Below are positions 56,875 through 64,000 of a stretch of 64,000 nt of DNA, piece by piece. The notes under the pieces were generated by a model. That model ran no database searches and was not told where the DNA came from. It was given only the letters and a program-made list of their open reading frames with translations. Numbering within the stretch: the stretch's first letter is position 1; each line of letters starts with the position of its first letter. The stretch is from Pempheris klunzingeri (Eukaryota > Chordata > Actinopteri > Acropomatiformes > Pempheridae). The translations under genes and the position numbers were made by a program. Location: positions 9,438,501-9,502,500 of the forward strand of contig NC_092016.1 of NCBI RefSeq assembly GCF_042242105.1, in the 5' to 3' direction.

Positions 56875-59800
56875 AAGAAGAGTCTGAAGTTGGCAGGATG
56901 TCCCTGAGGAAGACATCATTGTTCAGGAGGGGGGAGGGATGCTCATGGCCAACTGACCAGGAAGTTCATTTAGTGTGAAAACACCCAGGAGCAAATGTGG
57001 ATACATATTTACTGTCACATTTATTGGTGTTAACAGCCTTGTTGTACATTTACTGACTAAAGACTATTAACTCCAAATCATGTTAGTTCATGTTCCACTT
57101 TTATGATTTGCATGGAATCAAACTCTTAAAGCTTCAACTTTAACAACTACTTTTGTTAGTTTTTAATTATAGCTTGCTCAGAAAATAAGGGGTGCATCTT
57201 ATGATTACTTAAATTATTAGTTAGTCTGATTATTAAGTCGTTAAAATGTCTGAAAGTAATGAAATATAAGAATAATATCAGAATGGCCTACGGCCCAAGT
57301 TGTAAATGAGTAAAGAATTGACAGTGCTGAGGTTTGATACCCAGCCCTCCTTGTCATGATGTGCTGTTTATGTTGTTTTGCTGAATTAAAGAGCTGTCGG
57401 AGCACTTTCTAGCTTTTCCTGTGTGCAGGTGTCCGTTTGACAGCCACAAGCTGGTGAGCTTCCTGACATGATGTGTATCGTCAGGAGGCGTGTTGGTTTG
57501 GGCTCAAAATACCCCGCGTTGAGCCTGGTACCTGCAGGAGGGCAGGGAGCTGCTGGGGGACGGTGTGCCCGTGTGTGTGTTGGTTTGACGCGGGGTCGTT
57601 CCCTTGGTGAAGGCCTTGGGGATGGTGGTGGCAGGGTAACCTGACCCGCTGTGAAACAGCTGTAGCCACGCGGTGCTGATCCCCAGAGTCCCAGCACAGA
57701 TCAGATGATGGTCCAGTATGCGTGTGGGTGTGTGTCGCTGTGAGCACGCACATTAATGGATGTGTTTTTGTCAGAGATTCGTTCTCTACTTCTGAACATG
57801 CTGTGACGCACAGAATGATTTCAAACCAAACTTCACAGCCTTTATGGGCGATTTAAGTTCGACGTATAATACAAGTGTGTGTGTTCTCCCTGAGTGTGTG
57901 TTTGTGTGTGTGAGCTCATGTTTAAGCGGCAGGCTAAGACAGCTGGCTGAAGGTTAATGTGTCACTGCTCTCCGGGGAGCAGCTGCTATGTCATAGGCAC
58001 CACTCCTGTCTATAGATAGCCATGAATACAAACTCTTCCTCTTTTCTCCGCTGCATTAACACAAGAACTCTGGCACTGGCATGCAGCTCAGGCCTCTCAC
58101 ATGCAGTTGCCCCACATGACAAATGCTGCTGCTTGCAAGTTTGGCCTCCTCCACTCCCTGATTGTCTATCTCAGTCTGGATCTGGAAGTGTCGGGTGGTA
58201 GTAAAGACCCCGCTGCAGCCGCTGAGCCAGCTGGCTGAGAACCTGTTTGATTGAGTTATACAGTAATAACTTACACCGCATATCTCGGGCGTCATCTGCT
58301 GTATTAATGTCTGAGACAGGTGAGGGCCAAATATTGCTCTTTTTCCTGTCACTGTTGGCCGGATTTGCCGGAGCTGTCTGAACACTTGTCTGGTCTTTAT
58401 TTGGAAGCAGACACACATCTTCATCCAAACCAACGTTATTACAGCCAGCATAGCTTTGCTTATTTGAGATGTGCTGAGGTGTTCATAATGGAGTTCTCAC
58501 TGGCTTAATAAAAAGCCATGTTAAATCCGTATGTGTTTGGTTTTTTAATTAGCTGAAATTAGAAACCCCCAGGCCCACTCAACCTCGGCTCAGTAGGTTT
58601 TTTTCTAATCAGGAATTGAGAAAGTAGACCACTGTTCAATGGCTAAAAATAAACATCAGGTTTCCTCTTGATGACATTATCAATTTTCCATTTGATTCAA
58701 GGCTTAGTGAGTTTCTCACCAAAAGAACCACGGTGGAAAACAGGTTTTCCCACATTGATTTATTTGATTCAAATGCACACATCCATAAAAGATTAGTCAA
58801 CAAAAAATAACAATTTCAAGCTAAAATCCCAAACAGTTGCTGGGTTTAACTTCTCAAATGTGATGATTTGCTCTGTTTCATATCATAACAAAAACAGAAG
58901 AAGTCAGCTACAAACAAGATACCACCCGAACTTTCTGAAGTGCTGTAACACACAGCTGTGCCTCGCATGCAGGCTGTCTGAAATTACTACAAAGGCCACT
59001 GAGGGCTGTTTATGTTTGCAGTTTGATATGGAAACTGATACTCTGATAACCCCGTCCGGCCGGCTGCCCTCAGTTAGATACCAGCTTGCCATGTTGGATG
59101 AAAGGCTATCACGACCTGCTGGTGTGACGATGAGTGCAGACGAGCCGGGAGGGGAGGGCTAATAGTCGCTCTCTCTGATGCTAATGCTCTGCTCACAAAC
59201 GGACGCCAGGTGACTTGTCTCAGATGAGTCCAAGCCTGGGCAATTATCTCCGTAATGAGCCAAACAGGAGTCTGTGCTAATCATGCTGCCTTTTATCTAG
59301 AACAAATGAAGGCATCAACATATCTAAACATATATATATTTATGGGGAGAAAGGAACACCCAAACTCTAGTAGCTGTTCAGTTTTCAGGATCTAGCAAAA
59401 AAAAAAAGGTTTTATTTGATCCTTAGTTTATCCACAAAGGATTCCAACCATTAAACTTGATGTTTTTTTTGTTTTTTTTAATTGCTTGAATAAAAAAGAA
59501 AAGAGAAATATTACGTTGGAGTGACACTAGTCTGTTGCTTGTCTGATGATATCAGGCCCTATCCGTTGATCTGAGCGCCCTGCTCTGAACCCAGCTGGGT
59601 CCACAAGGCTTATCTGTCACAATTCATGCTGGTCTTTCATCTCATATCAAGTGTGAGTTGTGCTTCAGATGTATTGTTTTCATTCAAATGGCATCTTTCA
59701 TTTAAAGTCGTGGTTTAGCTATTCGTGACATATTCATGAGGGGAAATTAATCTAAATTAGTTTTGTGTTGTGATTTGTAAGATAAATCTGGGTGTAACTG

Positions 59801-60544
59801 TTTGTTGAAGGACGATCTGTGAGAATCCATAATGTGGAAATGTGGTAACTTATCTAGAAATGGATGTAGTCAATGGTAAAAGTTACAGCATGATTTCTGT
59901 GACAAATGCTGCCACTGTCATGATGGAGCAACATCAAAATACAGCTAGGCGTGTTCGTGATGTTGAAATAACGAGTGGATTGTAGCCACAACAATTTTGA
60001 GAACGTATTAATTGTTTGACGCCATTGACGAAGCCAGAATGGCAGATATCCTCTTGTTTCTCTTTCTCCTTTATATTGTTTCTCGTTTATATCTGTGGAA
60101 ATTTAATAGCTTTGGTTTTTAGACTGCAGGATTTCCCAAAGGAAATTGTTTAGTCGAGGTGGTAAGCCACCCAGATCCTGATATGTGACAGCCTTAACAA
60201 CAGCCACACTCATTAAATATGTGGCATTTTCTGTGTGAAATAGTGCATCTATTTATTTTTCCTGAAGGCAAATGTTGTACTTCTTAAAAGTGTCAACATT
60301 ATGCCTGATGTTAGCAGAGACGGTCTTTGTTTCTTGCTTCCACTGGACAGTAAAACATAGCGAGAAACCCTGGAGTGTTTGTCAGGTAAAACAAGCAATC
60401 AGAAGACTTGACCCCGAGCTCTGCGGACTGCAGTATTTTTAGGGAGCTTCGGCTAACTATTATTTTTATTTTGGTGAAGATTGTTGAGCGAAAAATGCCC
60501 ATCACAGTATCCTAGAGCACATGATGACTTCATCAAATGTCTCA

Positions 60545-60690
60545 TTTTTTGTCTGTTCAACTGTCAAAAATCCAAAAATAAGACAAAGAAAGGCAGCAGA
60601 TTCTCACACTTGAGTCTCAAATGTTTAGTATATTTACATGAAAAATTTACATTAAAAATGGATTGATTGTCAAGATAAGTACCAACAAGC
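60545..60690. repeat. hAT-like short repeat copy
   Basis: AAGACAAAGAAAGGCAGCAG, TTCTCACACTTGAG, TCTCAAATGTTTAGTATATT and ATGGATTGATTGTC align by eye with the interior and right half of the 62908-63215 element. Confidence 0.55.
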
Positions 60691-62370
60691 CTAATTTACA
60701 AAAGGAACACCACCTTTACAAAACAGATCATAAATGCCTGTCCTGCAGTAACCCCTGTTCTATCTAGAGTCTATAAAACTATATTACAGCTCTGTATGCC
60801 ATTAAACTGCGGCTACGAACCTGCAGTATTGAACTTGGTCGTCTGCTGTCTGACTGCAGGCGGTGTTGGGCCACTCAGAAAGCTTAGAGAGGAGCACGCC
60901 TGTCACTCAAGCCGCTGTAACCATAGCAGCAGTGTTAATCACCTAGTGTTGAATCTTATTGCCAGTGAGATCTGCGGCCGTGCGTCACTGGTCTGGCCTG
61001 AGCTCCTTCGGCCACAGCCTCTGGCTGAGGTGTCTGTTGTATTTACCACACACACACACACACATGCACGCACTCCCCCCACACACACAGACCGGCGCTA
61101 ACCTGTCTGTCAGCACCACTCAGCCCTGTGGACACAGGTGACAAGTGTGAAAGCAGGCTGAGGAAAGAACGTGTGTCAATGAGGATGGAAAAGAGCAGAG
61201 AAATCAGGCAAATATGATGAGACTTACGGTGCGCCTGTCCTTGGTTAAGTTCAAACAGATCTCACTGTTAGTAAAGCCTCACCTGCTGCAGTGTGTGGGG
61301 GGAGCATGCCTGCCTGGTTGTCATGCTCAGCTCAGCACCACGCAGCACACCACTACCTCCTGTGTCTCTTGAAAAAGCCTACTTTTTACTGTGCACAATG
61401 CAGCCTTTATATACGGCCCCCATAATGGAGCCAGCTCCTCACTCATGTCCTCATTGTCTTGGCCAGGATGAGAAAAGGCTGCTCTTTAGAAAAGCAAGGC
61501 TGAGCTCACCAGTGAATCATGCCAACAGTCACGCTTGTTCTCTGTCGTCTTCTGTAAGCGAAGCAGCCAGGGGCGGAGAGGCAGGCGTTTTCTAGGACCC
61601 CGTTCTCCCGATGGCAGTGACGTTTGGAGGTTTACTGAACCCTGTAGGGGTCACAGAGAGGTTGCGACCTTGCTTTTCCTGTGTCTGTGGGTGGCCCATG
61701 CAGCAGTCACCCTGTGGCAGTAATGGTAGCTGTGGTGTGATTGGTTCATCTAACACAACTGGGGCAGTTGCTCAGACCTTTACAGTGATGGTGGCTTGTG
61801 GTGCTCTAGTCTGGCGTTGCAGGGCTGCTGTTGGGGATGTTGGTTCCTCACAGCAGGAACTGTGGCCTTACCCTTTTAGTGCCCCCTCTGTTTCTCATCA
61901 GCACAGTTGCTGTTCGCTTGCGGCTGCAGCAGGAAAGAGACAGAATCCATAAGAAGCATATGTCTATTGTCACCACTGCAGCATCCATAATGCTTCAGCC
62001 CCCTCCCTCTTGTTTCTCCTGCATCCACCCCACTACCTCCTGCAGACTGTACTGCCAGGAAAACAGAGGTGGAAAAAGCAATTTAGCATACAGCTGGAGA
62101 TGTCAGGGTTTGTCTGTGAGGCGCGTGTTATGGTGGATATTGATGACCGGTTTAGGGGATGAAAATGCAGACTTAGTCGGGTGGGGAGAGGGGGGCTGTA
62201 GCAGCAGTGGTGGAGGGCTGGTTGAGGTTGCTATAGGGTGGGAGACGGAGGGAGACGGAAAATCAGCATGCATGCAGTCCCCTGCTGCGGTCTGCATTTT
62301 CAACACGGAAAAAGCAGCAGGGTTGCCGGGGCAACAAATCCCGAATCAGCTCAGCTCTTGGACCCCTTTA

Positions 62371-62388
62371 CCCCCCCCCCCCCCCCCC
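62371..62388. repeat. C18 homopolymer
   Basis: Eighteen consecutive C residues, followed by a pyrimidine stretch with TCC triplets. Length is likely to be polymorphic and assembly-sensitive. Confidence 0.9.
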
Positions 62389-62907
62389 TTCTTCCTCTCC
62401 TCCTCCTCCTCCCTGGCCACCTCCCAGCAGATCTGGAGCTCAGACCTCAGACCGGCCTACTTAGGGGAGCCGGGATAAGGCTTGGAACAGGGATCATGTC
62501 CAAAGCACCACACTCGATCCCAGAGCAGGAACGTGGTCCAGCGGATACGGGTGCACAGTAGACACCCCCCACCCCCACCCCTCCTCCTCCTCTCTACTGC
62601 ACCCATTAACTTTCCATGGAACATTCAGAAAGTGATTTGTATCCACAGTCTGCTGGAGACTGGGTCATATCCCGGGTTATTTATGAGATGTTAATGTGCC
62701 CCCTCGTATCCCCATTATATACATTCATAAATTAAGAGGAGAGTCTGGATATTATCATGGAAAGTGAAGAGAGATTGACAGCAAAAACCAACAGCGATTG
62801 GCCCGTCAGTTTATCCCAATTTGGTGGCAGATAATCCTGATTTGAGTTTATCCCAATGATCGTAAATACATTATAGTGATTTCGTTTGTCCAGAATAGTG
62901 TCCGAAT

Positions 62908-63215
62908 TATGGCTTCAACGAACGATTGTGCTCATTATCAATAAATCTGTACCTGTTTTTTATGTAGTCTGTAAAATGTCTCTAGCTCTAGGTGACAGCT
63001 TTGATTGTCGTGTTTTGTCTGAATAGCTGTCCAAAGCCCAAAAGTATTCACTTTAAAATCATATAAAACAGAGAAAAGCCTCACATTTAACATAATGTAT
63101 AAGCAGGAACAAGCTAATATTTGGCATCACTGCTTTTTTAAATGACTAAAACAATGATTTGATTATCAGAATTGTAAAATTAATTTGCTGTTGATTCACT
63201 GACTAATTTCAGATA
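62908..63215. mobile_element. Near full-length hAT-like MITE
   Basis: Begins GGCTTCAACGAACGATTGTG and runs through ATTATCAATAAATCTG, CCAAAGCCCAAAAGTATTCA, CTCACATTTAACATAATG, CTAATATTTGGCATCACTGC and ATGATTTGATTATCAGAATT to TGACTAATTT. This is the order of blocks in a very abundant fish repeat with CTGCAACTAACGATT ends. No reading frame, so non-autonomous. Confidence 0.6.
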
Positions 63216-64000
63216 TAATCAGAATATTAATGCACATCAAAATCCAAAACACGCTGGGATCTGTATATCAAATGTGTCGCTCATTATGAGATGTAAACCA
63301 CAGACAACAATGGCTGCAAACTCCTAACTCAGGCGTAGAGACCGTTAAATCACCAATGTTTTGATGGGTAAGTCGTCCCCTTCAGGGCACCCTTCACCAG
63401 CGGGGAATAAATAGTTTTCCATCAGAGTTATGAGTGTACCTTTTCTATCTAGAGCACATGCTGCGTGTGTGTAAGGCTGCAGCAGGAGGGAGGTTAACGG
63501 TGTGGGAGACGCACAGCTCGCCCATGCTGGAGCTGATGTGTTCTGACACGGACTGATGTAAAACTGTTATGACAGTCGAGATGACGTCCTGCCTCATCTC
63601 GGTTCCTGGAACAATTAGATTGATTGTTGCTTGTCTCAGAGCACAGAAGGGAAATATGTATAAATGTAGGTCAGGCGAGAATATTGTGTAAAAATACATA
63701 TTCTGGCCAGTTTGAGTTGAAAAGCAAGGCAGCAGTGGTGAAGAGTGCTCCATCGCTTGTGCTTATGGCCCCGTAGATTGTCCCTATTTGTCAGCTTTGT
63801 GTGTGGAAGTAATCAATAATCAAACCTGAAACGTCACATGGCTACATGACAGTCATCCTAAACCGCTCAGTCAACAGGACGCCCCCGAAGCATTTTACTC
63901 GGTCACGGTACCTCATTTTTGGTTATTCAGGTTCAGATATTTCAGCTACTTCACTGCCATTTAAAGCTGTGAATATGTGAAGTTTCCTTGAGTAGTTTAA

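Larger units (their letters stand above)
56189..64000 (+). other. Non-coding region, probably first intron of the unidentified gene
   Basis: No credible coding exon on either strand. Contents: (TG)n at 56836-56870, a CA run near 61050, a C18 run at 62371-62388 followed by TCC repeats, hAT-like repeat copies at 60545-60690 and 62908-63215, and several dense non-repetitive blocks that could be conserved elements (58050-58520, 59155-59310, 59540-59770). A GC-richer stretch at 61560-62560 could be an alternative promoter, but without clear signals. Confidence 0.45.

Noticed and set aside
59540..59575. C/D-box snoRNA-like motifs (TGATGA ... CTGA)
   Set aside because: Spacing is only about 30 bases, with no terminal stem or C'/D' boxes, so too short for a snoRNA.
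61831..62478. 215-codon plus-strand open frame
   Set aside because: Its length comes from GC-rich and C-homopolymer sequence; it includes a poly-Pro run from C18 and has no family resemblance or splice support.

Overview
This is vertebrate nuclear DNA, almost certainly from a ray-finned (teleost) fish. The genes are split by GT-AG introns, intergenic spaces are short, microsatellites are frequent, and several interspersed repeats of types I know from teleost genomes are present. Exon models below were built by hand from splice sites, reading phase and similarity to remembered vertebrate proteins. All joined reading frames close without internal stops. I cannot name the species.

Layout: (1) 320-7036, plus strand: the last seven coding exons of a CELF-family RNA-binding protein, best fit celf2, followed by a long AT/GU-rich 3' UTR to about 12 kb. 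(2) 13156-25194, plus strand: complete 17-exon dhtkd1, the mitochondrial 2-oxoadipate dehydrogenase E1 subunit (923 aa). (3) 28035-46891, plus strand: complete 11-exon camk1d, a Ca2+/calmodulin-dependent kinase I delta (412 aa), with a CpG- and triplet-repeat-rich leader and a 9.5 kb first intron. (4) 49908-54276, minus strand: complete 5-exon ucma (Gla-rich protein, 137 aa), convergent with camk1d. This small secreted gene is not obvious from any single long reading frame. (5) About 55.72-56.19 kb: a GC-rich, CAG-repeat-bearing segment ending in a good splice donor, which looks like the non-coding first exon of a further plus-strand gene. The rest of the window (56.2-64 kb) would be its first intron; I could not identify that gene.

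The order celf2-dhtkd1-camk1d-ucma is a thinned version of the human 10p14-p13 block. The genes do not form a pathway: RNA processing, lysine/tryptophan catabolism, calcium signalling and cartilage matrix are simply neighbours by ancestry.

Part 2 concentrates on non-coding structure. It covers a possible intron just after the celf2 stop codon, a UG repeat that could let CELF2 bind its own pre-mRNA, a strong-context upstream ORF in dhtkd1, perfect hairpins, a foldback element, a BED-finger hAT relic with related short copies, a near-consensus CTCF site, and candidate conserved elements. I found no wholly new biological system and do not claim one.
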